DNA of 64,000 bases. It comes from Endocalyx cinctus (Eukaryota; Ascomycota; Sordariomycetes; Amphisphaeriales; Apiosporaceae). The notes under the pieces were generated by a model. The model was not told the origin of the DNA. It made no database searches and saw only the letters and a program-made list of their open reading frames with translations. Positions within the stretch are counted from its first letter, which is position 1. Each line of letters opens with the position of its first letter. Position numbers and translations under genes: made by a program. Positions 12,654 to 23,780 of the stretch are shown here, one piece after another. The stretch is taken from NCBI GenBank assembly GCA_001600455.1, contig BCKC01000001.1:3560441-3624440 (forward strand), read 5' to 3'.

Positions 12654-14068
12654 ATGCCTACCACCGCCGAAAGTGCGTCGCCAATTGGTATTGCCAATTT
12701 GCCTAACCAGCGACACAAGATTGTTGCTAAGAGAGGTGCTGCTTTCACGATTATGGTTCGTAAATTCTTGATTCCTAAATGTTTTTTGCTTCAATCAACT
12801 TGGACACCCATCCCGTCCTACATATACCCATCTCTTTAGAACATATTTAACACCAAAATTAGGTCGCTGGTGAATCTGGCTTGGGAAAGACTACTTTTAT
12901 CAACACCTTATTCTCCACAACTATCAAGAACTATGCCGACCACAAGCGACGACACCAGAAACAAATCGACAAGACCGTCGAGATTGAGATTACCAAGGCC
13001 GAGTTGGAGGAGAAGTTCTTCAAAGGTAATTGATCTCTATTTCTACATTACATTACCTACCTATGAGTCTCTGAAGTATGCCAAATTATCAATGCCTAAC
13101 GCTATCATTTCTACAGTTCGCTTGACCGTTATCGACACCCCCGGATTTGGTGACTATGTTAACAACCGAGACTCTTGGATGCCTATCATCGAGTTCCTCG
13201 ACGACCAGCACGAATCGTATATGCTTCAGGAGCAACAGCCCCGTCGTCAGGACAAGATCGATCTTCGTGTCCACGCCTGCTTGTACTTTATCCGTCCTAC
13301 CGGTCACACTTTGAAGCCGTTGGATATTGAAGTGATGAAGAGATTGTGCTCTCGTGTCAACTTGATACCCGTTATCGCCAAGGCTGATACCTTGAGCCCG
13401 GCTGACCTTGCTAAATTCAAGGCTAAGGTAAATAAATCTTGATTCCCACTGTATATCCTGTGACATCCCTCATTAATTATTAAAATTTCTAGATCCGTGC
13501 CGTCATCGAGGCTCAGAGCATTAAGATCTACCAACCTCCTGTAGAAGAGGATGATGAGGCCGCTGCCCAGCATGCACGAAGCTTGATGGCCGCCATGCCG
13601 TTCGCCGTCATCGGCTCCGAGAAGGACGTCAAGACGGGCGACGGCCGTATCGTCAAGGGTCGTCAGTACTCGTGGGGTGTGGCCGAGGTGGAGAACGAGG
13701 ACCACTGCGACTTCAAGAAGCTCCGATCGATCCTGATCCGCACGCACATGTTGGACCTTATTCACACGACGGAGGAACTTCACTACGAGGCTTACCGTGC
13801 CCAGCAGATGGAGACGCGCAAGTTCGGCGAGGCCCGACCTCGCAAGCTCGACAACCCCAAGTACAAGGAGGAGGAAGAAGCTCTGCGCAAGCGTTTCACC
13901 GAGCAGGTCAAGATCGAGGAGCAGCGCTTCCGGCAATGGGAGCAGAAGCTCATTGCCGAGCGCGACCGCCTCAACAAGGATCTCGAACAGACCCACGCCC
14001 AGATCAAGCAGCTGGAAACCGAGCTCGAGCAGATGCAAGGAAGCGTTGCCCGCAGCGGCCGTCGTTAA
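12654..14068 (+). CDS. CDC12: Septin, Cdc12/AspC class
   Basis: Four coding exons: 12654-12755, 12863-13025, 13117-13427 and 13493-14068, giving 383 residues in perfect phase. Septins polymerise into filaments and rings at septation sites, hyphal tips and infection structures. The protein has the septin GTPase core: P-loop GESGLGKTT at the start of exon 2, switch II DTPGFGD, the G4 motif AKAD and a septin-unique element. It ends in a Glu/Lys/Gln-rich coiled coil of about 70 residues. The opening PIGIANLPNQRHKIV matches the yeast Cdc12 N-terminus (GISNLPNQRYKIV), which separates it from Cdc3, Cdc10 and Cdc11. The polybasic stretch is short, as in Cdc12. The first donor is GTTCGT, slightly off consensus. 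The start codon is preceded by CAAG, a favourable fungal context. Confidence 0.96.
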
Positions 14069-14881
14069 AGAAACACTCAAACAATCACGCTCTGGCTTTA
14101 ATGATGAAAGGAATACCCCCCTGCCGTGTTTGGTTGTCTTCTCCCTCAATCCTTACACCCTTTTAATTCCCTTTTGTCGCGCGTGTGAGAAGGATTGGGG
14201 AGGAGGGGAGTACGGAGTCGAGACAAAGAAAAAAAAGAAAACAAAATCGAAGGAACGTCTTTTCCCCCTCCATATTTTATTTTATATCATCTTCTACTTC
14301 TACTTCTATTACTTTTGCGAGAAAATAAATGTTTGTGTCTGCGTGAGCGAGAGAATGCCAAGGAAGAGATTTTTTTAATTTACGCTTATAAGAAACGTTA
14401 ATCATCGGGTCGTCGTTGTCTCATGGTCATGATGTATCGTGTGTAAATCTCGAAATGTCACGACAAAATTCGAGATAGAAAATAAAAATTCAAGTGGAAA
14501 AGGAGAGAGAGATTATCGGATAGGGTTTTCTTGTCTGCTTTTTTGCCTTAGATAACGATGACCTCGGTTCTTTATTTTTTAATGAATTGATTCCTTGATA
14601 CTTTAAAATGAATGGGCATAATATCACTACTCCTCTGTTTCGTTTCCTCTTGATTTCATTAATATAATTGTTACGATGACCGCTGTTTCACGAAAGGCAC
14701 ATACTACGTTGCCAGAGACCCACGACTGTTTACTGCGTTTTATTTATTCGCTCTAGTATAAAGCTGCTATACATAGCCACACGTATGTACGTGTATACAT
14801 GTGGATATCTCATAACCATGGAACATAAAATAGCTTTCCCTCTATTTATCCGCCCAGATGTGACACAAAACTCCTTCGTCC
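14069..14881. other. Intergenic 3' regions of septin and kinase genes
   Basis: Convergent 3' ends. The septin side is rich in GAAAA and TTCTACTTCTAC tracts and probably carries its 3' UTR. No coding frame is credible. Confidence 0.6.
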
Positions 14882-16589
14882 TTAGACAGCATCTATTGCC
14901 GCCCTCGTGGTAAGCTGCTCATTCTTATTTCCCAGCTTGGATATCTGCAGAAACGCGTCGACGCCGTACCCCTCGAGACTGTGCAGCTCCAAGCTGCCGG
15001 CCCAGTACTCCGCGTAGACCCGGCTGAGGGGCAGACCCATGCCGAGGCGGAGGTCGGGCGGCCGGGACGTGAGGGACGTGAGCGAGGTGTCGGGGCTGGT
15101 AAGAAGCCTGTTGTCGGTCGGGTTGGCCGTCTTTCTCTGGTTGGTATCCTGCAGGCCGGTGAAGTTTCCGTCCACCTTGAGCTCCTGCAAAGTCGCGGCC
15201 ATGAGGGGAACCTGCACCAGGTTCTGCAGACGCTGGTTCTGGTGGGGCCCCTTGCCGAAGGACCACACGTGCGGCAGGATGTCCCGCGGGATGCCGCCGC
15301 CTTGGTCGGATATGCGGATGATGACGTGCTTCTGCGCCTCGCATACCGTCACTTCGATCGGTGGCGGGTCCTTGTCCGCCCGACCGCTGGCCTTGTGGTT
15401 ATCTATGACGGCCTGGACCGAGTTGCGGAGCAGCTCGCCGACGATGTACTCGAGATGGCTGAGGATATATGGGAAGGTCGCTTCGAGGTGTCCGTCGACC
15501 TTGATCTCGGGTATCTTGGTTTCGGGTCCGTTGGCGGAGCGTGCGAGCTCCTGCACCGCTTTCCCGCAGCCCTCGATCACGTCCTTCGCTACGCACTTGA
15601 GGAAGACCTCCCCTATAAATTCGCCCTCGGAGAGTTTGGCGCCCGGGGAAAGCCATGGTGAGTTAAAGGTCTCGGTTAGAGCTAGGTGTTGCTCTGCTAT
15701 GACTCGACGGGATATTCGCTATCAACCAGCTACTGTTAGCCATTTCATTTTCTGTGTACTTCAATATTGCATTATATAAAGAGCTCCGTGTATCGCCCGA
15801 AGTGACATAGTGCAACGACTTACAGATCTTAAGATTGTATTCATAAATGTATCAAGTTCACCAGGTGACATCAAGTCACTACACTCAAGCACACCCATAG
15901 CTAGCTTTGGAATTACGGTCAAATGGGCGCGCAGCATTTTTGTGATCACATTGCATAGATGTTCATTGTCATCGAGGGTCTTCACCTCTTTGAGGCGCCG
16001 GAAAGTGTCAAAGGCATGGTAGTAGAGTTCGTATACATCGCTGATATGGGGGTTTGTTACAACAACGTAAGGAAGTTGTTGCATGTCACGAATTCGGTGC
16101 GCAATTCTGTACGGGTTTACCAAGTTAGACGAAAACTTCTTTCATAAAGGGGACACCATGCTCGTCATCGGTTACCTCGTCGGTAGTTCCGTTCGAAGGT
16201 AGTTTGCAGAACTAATGAGTCGCGACTCCGTCAGCGAGCGCCCGAAGACCATCAGTTGGCGCAAACTGATAGGTCGCGCTTCCTTAGCTACCCAGCTGTT
16301 TGAACAGCGGAAGAGAGAGAGAGAGTTAGCAACACGGCAGAACCTAGGTCGGCTAGATGCAGCGAGCTTCATAGACATACTCGTCTAAAACCTGCACCGG
16401 CCTCCATTTCGTCGCATGTTTAAATCGTTTATTATTTATTTTATCGTTGGCGACGTCGATTGCGGCGAAACGAGGTCGGTAAAAGGCATGTTGGTAGGTC
16501 CGGTTCGAATACAAGGAAGTTCGAGGATTGAACCTCAAGAGGGTCTTGGTCGCATTTTGAACAGCAGATGGTGGTAACATACCGACCAT
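14882..16589 (-). CDS. Mitochondrial PDK/BCKDK-family protein kinase
   Basis: Four coding exons: 16381-16589, 16176-16295, 15824-16106 and 14882-15718, giving 482 residues. The family phosphorylates and inactivates the E1 subunit of pyruvate dehydrogenase or branched-chain 2-oxoacid dehydrogenase in the mitochondrial matrix, using a GHKL ATP-binding fold. The basic, Ser/Arg-rich N-terminus is consistent with import. The helical regulatory domain has PISLRQLMVFGR and LPYVVVTNPH. The GHKL boxes are intact: N-box GELLRNSVQA (Glu299, Asn303), G1 box DQGGGI (Asp342), G2 box GMGLPL (430-434), and a final GYGVDAFLQI. The ATP lid is about 70 residues long with a polar insertion that I recall from other ascomycete members. 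The start at 16589 is the first in-frame ATG; one at 16580 is also possible. PDK and BCKDK cannot be separated here by eye. Confidence 0.93.
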
Positions 16590-18584
16590 TCCATGCCACA
16601 GCAAACAACTACCTATACATCCAACCTTTGCAGCATCAACCAGTAGAATATGAATATTTCATATCTTAAAAAGTTGGGACAATGCGAAGGTAAAAGAAGA
16701 AGAAAAGAAGAGGAGAATCTCTTCAGTCATAGACTTCGAGGCTCAATTTGTCCGGTCTTAGGCGCTTATGCAATAGGACACTGTGTACGGAGTACCTACA
16801 TATAAGTGCCTAGGTACCTACCTAGAGGTAGCTACGGTAGTCGATCTAGGTACAGTACAGTAGCTGGAGGTACGCCAATAAATGTATGTACATGTTACGT
16901 AACTTGGATCAGGAGAGAGCATGTGCTGATTTTGCCCTATATTCTTTGACCTGGTATGATTTGATTGGCGGGCTGTAACTAATCGGAGCTGTCGGTGCCT
17001 GAGAAAAGATATCCATTATTATACTTAAATATTTATATACTGTATTAATAGACTCGGCTGCACGGTAAAGAGAATCGTCAGTTCGGATATTTATGGCCCC
17101 GGGAGTGTTTATTTCCATCTATTGGCAGTGGATATCACTACCTACGGAATACCTCTTACCTACCCGTCTGCTCGTGGGCCAGCCTACACTACACTACTAA
17201 ATAGAAAATCATATGTCATAGCTTGATTACCTATCCAAAGTTGGATCATAGGTATACTTATTTGCTGCGAAAGTGGTTTTTGTGGCTTTGATTTACTTCA
17301 AGCACCTCGTCTTGGATTTCTCTCTAATGTAGGTACCTACGTATTAGGTATAGTTTACTTTCCATACATTTGTTTTTTTAGAGAGGAAACAATAAAAAAA
17401 AAAAAAAAAAACTGCTCCGCAAAGGAATCATACCCCATCCCGGCGTCCCACTTCTGCTATATAATCTACAGTACTCCGTACGGGCGTACATCCTGTCAGC
17501 GTTCCAGTTAACAGTCCCGCTAGGCTAGTATAGTCACCAGTTAATGGATGTGCATAGTACATACACTACACGTCTAGGTACACAGCCCACTTTGAATGGA
17601 AGACATTCTACTTTTACTGCCTACCACAATTAAAACAGAACAAAAATAAAAATAAACAACAATTATTAACTGTTCAACTCTCGATCTTACTACATGTTTT
17701 AATTTGTTTTCAATTATTCTTAATTAGATATTCTTCGATAATCTAGTGCCAAAGATTCAATGCGCTCTTCGCTTTCTCTGTTAATAAATGCACTAGGTTC
17801 TATTACCTCAAATCCTCAATTACATCACAGCATATAAAAAAAAAAACCCAGAGCTACTTTACAGCCTAGTAGGAGGAAGAGCTTACCTTAAGAAAATATT
17901 TGGCCAGGCTTTTCTTCTTCCCTCTCGACCATTCCATTCCGCAACCTCGATCTCTGACCCCGCCAAATACTTAACATATTATTGCAACCTACCTACCTGT
18001 CGCTTTCTTTACCTCGACTGCTCTACCTCTTTGAACCTTTACCTGAACAACAATCTCGACAAGGTTTTCTTTCCTCATCCATACATCCTATAAGATTATT
18101 ACGTCAAGTGAGGGGGGAGGCTGTGTTCCCTTTACTACCTACACAGGTATTCTTACCAACTTTTAAGAATTTGACTGCTCTAGACTTCGCTAAATAATTT
18201 TTGCTTCTTTGAAAGACATGGTAAGCCTAATGCCTTTAATACCTTCGTGCCTACCTCATTACTTATTTTTATGCAAGTTTCTTTTGTTCTCTTCCTCTCT
18301 CTCTGTCTTGTATATGAGTCTCACTATGCGAATACACATGCTCTCTTCCTTTGCTTATGTGACAGTCTTGTTATCCAATTTACTTTATTCAGTTCAACTT
18401 CTTAAAACCTCAATCTTCATTTATTAGTACCATAGCCAATCTAACTTAATCATCCCGAGCCGTGCATTTCTCTCGACCTACCTGAACCGTACCCCTCACC
18501 CAAGAAAAAAAAAAATTCCGCGCAGTTCACTGACAGAATTCCTTACCTTAGAGCTACGATTCGGAAATCCAATCCCCAAATGAC
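16590..18584. promoter_or_regulatory. Divergent intergenic region, kinase / deubiquitinase
   Basis: Two kilobases separate the start codons of two divergent genes. The region has CTAGGTACCTACCTAG-type palindromic sequence near 16807-16830, TACGGAGTA at 16786-16794 and TACTCCGTA at 17472-17480, and an A-tract near 17395-17411. From about 17930 to 18584 the plus strand is pyrimidine-rich and is probably the long 5' leader of the deubiquitinase gene; a GTAAGC at about 18221 could be a leader intron donor. No protein-coding frame is supported. Confidence 0.5.
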
Positions 18585-21500
18585 ATGATGGTCGACACTC
18601 AAGAGGAAATGGTCGTCCAGCCGTCTCAAAATGGGAAAGATCATGTCGCCATCATAGAGCCTGACCAACTCGACAACGAAACCGAAAACCTCGAAAATGT
18701 AACACTCGCAGACGATTGTATGTGCATACCTGCATGAATCCTACGAGGGATACCCGCCCGTCGAGACAATGCTGACAAAATAATATAGTTGAGGCCATGA
18801 AAGAGCTAGTATTTCCACCCTTACTAGAAGAGCCCAAGATCTTAGAGGACGTTGTCGACACATGGCGAGTAGAGAGCTGGAGGGCACTCTCCAAGAAAGA
18901 GCATGGCCCAGTATTTTACGCCGGCGGCCATCCATGGTCAGTTCTAAGTTTTACCGATTCAATGAATTAGCTAACACGATTTCAAAGGCGAATTCTCCTT
19001 TTCCCATACGGTAACAATGTGGATCAGGTATCTATCTATCTGGAGCACGGCTATAAAGACGCCAATAGCATACCCGAGAATTGGACATGTTGTGTGCAAT
19101 TCGCACTTGTAGTGTGGAACATAAATGATCCTTCGCTTTTCTTCCATCATACGGCGCATCATCGATTCAACAAGGAGGAAGGCGATTGGGGATTTACTAG
19201 ATTCCTTGAGCTTCGAAAAATGTTTCAGCAGCCATGGTTCAACTCGACCCGTCCCCTCGGCGAGAACGAAAGCTGCAACATCACCGCGTACATTCGCGTG
19301 GTTGAGGATGAAACCGGAGTTCTGTGGCACAACTTCAATAATTATGATTCAAAAAAGGAGACAGGATATGTTGGACTTAAGAACCAGGGTGCTACATGTT
19401 ACCTAAATTCGTTGCTCCAGAGTCTCTTTTTCACCAATGCATTCCGAAAGGTCGGTTTTGATTTCCCTGTTCAATTGTTACTTACGGTATCATCTACTAA
19501 CTTAAGATGTAGGCTGTATACCAAATCCCTACTGCCGAAGACGAGAGTTTGTCAAACAGTGCTTACTCGTTGCAACGGTTATTCTATCAACTTCAAATAT
19601 CAAATACTGCAGTCGGGACCAACGAACTTACGCGATCTTTCGGATGGGACACGCGACATATTTTTGAACAGCAAGACGTGCAGGAGCTTTCCCGTAAACT
19701 GATGGAGCGTATGGAGGAGAAGATGAAAGGTACCGCCGCCGATGATGCTCTCCCACGAATGCTCAGTGGCAAGGTAAAGACGTACGTCTCCTGCATCGAT
19801 GTGGATTATGAGTCCAGCCGACTTGAGGACTTTTGGGATATCCAGCTCAATGTCCGGGGAAATCGCAACCTCCAAGAGAGTTTCAAAGATTATATCCAGC
19901 AAGAGACTTTGGACGGTGATAATAAGTACTGGGCTGGCGACGAACACAAATATCAAGATGCCCGCAAAGGTGTCATATTTACTAGCTTTCCTGAAGTCTT
20001 GCACCTACATCTCAAACGATTCGAGTACGACATTCAGCGCGATACGATGATGAAAATCAATGATCGTTTCGAATTTCCGGACGCTCTTGACCTTGAACCG
20101 TATCTTGAAAAAGATGCCGACAAATCCGAGCCGTGGATATACAAGTTGCATGGCGTGCTCGTGCACAGCGGCGACCTTAATGCTGGCCACTACTACGCCT
20201 TTCTCAAACCCAAAAAGGATGGCTGGTTTTACAAATTCGACGACGACAAGGTAACAAAAGCTACTATCAGGGAGACTCTTGAAGAGAACTTCGGTGGCGA
20301 ATATCCCGTCTCGGCTCTTCAGTCCCGAGCTGGATTTCCAAAGAAAGCGCCCATCATGCGCCAGAATAATGCCTACATGTTGGTGTATATACGAGAATCG
20401 AGAGAGGAATCGGTCTTGACAGAAGTGACGAAAGATGATTGCCCCCCGCATCTCCAGAAACGCTTAGACGAAGAGGCGGCAGCTCGGGAGGCTAGGAAAA
20501 AAGAGCGCGATGAACAACACCTCTTCCTACCCGTCAAAGTAATTACTGAGCAGACCTTCAAGCACCATGGTGGTACAGACCTAACAAACTTCGATGCTAA
20601 TCCCGCCGATGACCCCGCCGCACCCAAACACTACAAGATGAAGAAGCAAGCCACCATGGAGGAGCTAGTCGCAACCGTTGCAGACGATCTTGATGAAGAC
20701 CCGAAGAAGATTCGACTCTGGATTATGGTTAATCGACAGAATAAGACCACGAGACCAGATCAGCCTATGATGGATCTTCGACCCACGGTAGAAGAGGTAT
20801 ATCAACGAGCCGCCGGGGCTGGCAGAGATAATGCATTAAGAGTTTGGACCGAAGTGGCTGAAGATGTTGACAGCAAGGGTGATGCTATCTGGCCTACGTA
20901 CCAGGGCAACACCAACAACGTCGTCGTGAAGAATGATCTCATCCTCCTCTTTATAAAGCACTTTGACCCCGAAAGGCAGGTTATCGAGGGTGCCGGTCAC
21001 ATTTACGTCAGTAAGGAGAAACGAGTGGAGGAGCTGGTACCCATAATTTTGAAAAAGATGGGCTGGGGTGACAAACTTGCCGCCGGCGAACAACTAGCGA
21101 TGTGGGAAGAGATCAAGCCATCCATGATCGAATCTCTAAGATCTAAGCAGTCTCTGAAGACGGCCGAGTTACAAGACGGTGACATAATATGCTTTCAAAA
21201 AATCACAGATCGGAAATCGTCCGGTGAATTATTGGGAAAGATTCCGCGCTTGGGAGAAAAGAACTCGGAGGATATGTCGAAGCGTTGGGATCACTTTGAG
21301 GATGCAAAATCTTACTACGACTACCTATGCTACAGACGCGAGATCCGATTCGACCCTCACCCGAGATCCGAGAAACCCGATTACGATAGTTTTATCCTGA
21401 ACCTAAGCACTAAGATTACATATGAACAGCTATCTGAACGAGTTGGAGAACATCTTGGCGTAGCACCAACGCACATCCGATTCTTTACGGCTAATGCATC

Positions 21501-22427
21501 CACCGGTAGTCCTAAATCGGCCATCAGACGAACAGGCTCTCAAAATCTCGGCCAAATTCTCAATCCAAACAATTACACGCAGCAGAATCTCCAAACCAAA
21601 TTAAACTCATTATTTTTCGAGGTTTTGGACATGTCCCTGGCGGAGCTAGATACGAAAAAGAATATCAGGGTGTACTGGATGAGTGAAGGGGTCACGAAAG
21701 AGGTACGTTTATTACTACATACTAATGCAGCATTGTTTTTCTTACACGACTATATTAGGAAACCTTCGACGTCCTTGTAAATAAACAAGGCCAAGTAGAG
21801 GATCTCATCAAAGCCTTTGCCAAAAAATCGGGCGTGAAAGATGAGCAGGAAGGCGGACCGATAAGGGTCTATGAGATTCACAACCACAAAATCTTCAGGG
21901 AGCTTCCTCTCAATTATCCTGTGCTCAGTATCAATGAATATGTGGATGTGATACTTGAAAGGGTGCCAGAGGAAGAAATAGGCGCCGACGAGCGCCACTT
22001 TATCAAGGTCATTCATTATCAAAACGAACCCACCCGAGTCCATGGCACTCCCTTCAAATTTCTGCTAAAAGAGGTCAGATATCATTCCAATTCTAATCGA
22101 GTAGGCAATCTATCATTCTAACATTATCCACAGAACGAGGTATTCGAGGAAACGAAGAAACGGCTTGAGAAACGAACAGGCATCAAAGGGAAAGCATTTG
22201 AAAAGATTAAGTTCGCAGTGCTCAAGAAGTATCAGAAGCCAAGATACATCAACGATGGTACGTGGCATGCATTTTTATATCTAGGAGTATTTCACAATAT
22301 TGACCAAAATTTAGATGAGATCTTGTTCGACGAAGGTGGCCAAGTTGAGGATGACGCAATGCTTGGCTTAGACCACCTAGACCGCACTCGAACAGTTCGG
22401 AATGGGTCGGAAATGTTTCTCAAGTGA
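18585..22427 (+). CDS. Ubiquitin C-terminal hydrolase, USP7/Ubp15 type
   Basis: Seven coding exons: 18585-18717, 18789-18936, 18988-19450, 19513-21702, 21759-22073, 22134-22257 and 22315-22427, giving 1161 residues. USP7-class enzymes cleave ubiquitin from substrates; yeast Ubp15 acts in cell-cycle and peroxisomal ubiquitin turnover. Domain order: an acidic start; a MATH domain from about residue 55 to 185 (WRVESWRAL onward); a USP catalytic domain with Cys box GLKNQGATCYLNS (nucleophile Cys231) and His box GDLNAGHYYAFL (His474) with YKFDDDKV following; then C-terminal ubiquitin-like repeats of the USP7_ICP0_bdg/USP7_C2 type. Catalytic residues are all present. The ATG at 18580 is out of frame and closes at once; the one at 18585 is used. 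Length matches the family. Very secure. Confidence 0.96.
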
Positions 22428-23780
22428 AAAACATAGACCGACGCCCACAATCCCCCTCTTTTGAAGATTGCAGATCACCGTGATCTTCAAAATTTGTTGG
22501 ATTAGAGTTGCGAGAGCAGAACGATTGAATGCGAGTTGTTCCGTGACTTAGATTTACGACAGAGGTCCCCGCTTATACCTGTGTATTCTATCATTATTAT
22601 TAGTGGACTTGGCGTCAGTTTATGTTCGCCACCTTTGAGTCTTCTATATTAGGTTTAAGTGTGGACGGACGAGACACCCACGAGCCATGCATGTCAGAAA
22701 TGAAATGAACGAGATTGGAGCAGTGCTTTGAGAAAGAAAGAGGGAGAGAGGGAGAGGAAGATAGAGAGAGTAACTTGTTCGATCAGTTGATTGAAACCGG
22801 ACGAGCATAGTGTTACAGGATGGACGATCAAAGCATACTCTTGTCCATTATATTCTTATAGACAAGACGTGGGAATGTTGATGCATGGATGATTATGGTT
22901 AAATTGGGTCTGGTTATGCACGACACCTTGTACTTCTCCAGGACAAGCAGGACAAAGGACAAGCTTGTGGATATTTAAAAGCACGGCCAGGTTCAAATAG
23001 TCACCAAGTTATGAATTATAGGGCTACAGAAATGCTTGATACCCTCTTATTATGCTTGTAGGGATATACACGAGATGTGATATTGGAACTCTATTGAGAC
23101 GAGACAACAGCTTCAGTTTGTCTAATGCCTGGCAGTCTGGGTATCTGGGTACTCCTTTAACTGTTGGGGGTCATACAGGTAGACACTAGCTTAAACTTCC
23201 TACAAGCATAGATGATGGTAGATGCTCTTCTTCAATATCTCGATAGCATCGTTCATTTACAACCAAAGACACTCGTTAAACTCCTTTTTTTTTTTTTTTT
23301 AATAATATATCCCCAAGATGAATGAGGATTCATGTCAGTCAACGGCAAATCACATTTGTTAAAGAGGTCATATCTGTAACCAAGAAAAGACGGACTGATA
23401 GAGAGACTGGACATTCTAGTTGATATTACTATTACTACTTCTGACGTGAAACACCAACATTCTAACGCCCTGACAGTACAAGATAGAGCCAATCTATAAC
23501 ACTTTTGTTCTTCTTTTCTCCATTAATTACCATCCCCATGTCCAAAAAAGGACTTTTTACTTTTTTTAAACTCAAAACCTCAACAAAAAAGATCGCGGGC
23601 TAGTACCCGTCAACTTTTCATATTAGAAGTACATTTTTCTTAACCCCCTTTCCCCGTTTTTTTTTCCCGTTTTTCCTTTCCTCCCAGAATACTGTTTCCT
23701 CCATCGTTCCTAAATTTTCTTGCTTTCTTCTCTTTTTTTTTCTCTCTCTCCGTTAGGAAAGAAAGGAGAAAAAAAAAGGT
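22428..23780. other. Intergenic 3' regions, no gene seen
   Basis: Spacer between two convergent genes. It has GA-rich repeats near 22730-22770, a poly-T run near 23285-23300 and T-rich sequence at 23640-23770 next to the stop of the phosphatase-family gene. No reading frame looks real. Confidence 0.6.

Noticed and set aside
16480..16520. Sequence resembling a tRNA B box (GGTTCGAAT)
   Set aside because: It lies in exon 1 of the kinase gene and there is no matching A box or cloverleaf.
17395..17411. Poly-A tract as the tail of a retroposed element
   Set aside because: No target-site duplication or coding remnant next to it; similar A/T runs occur throughout the spacers.
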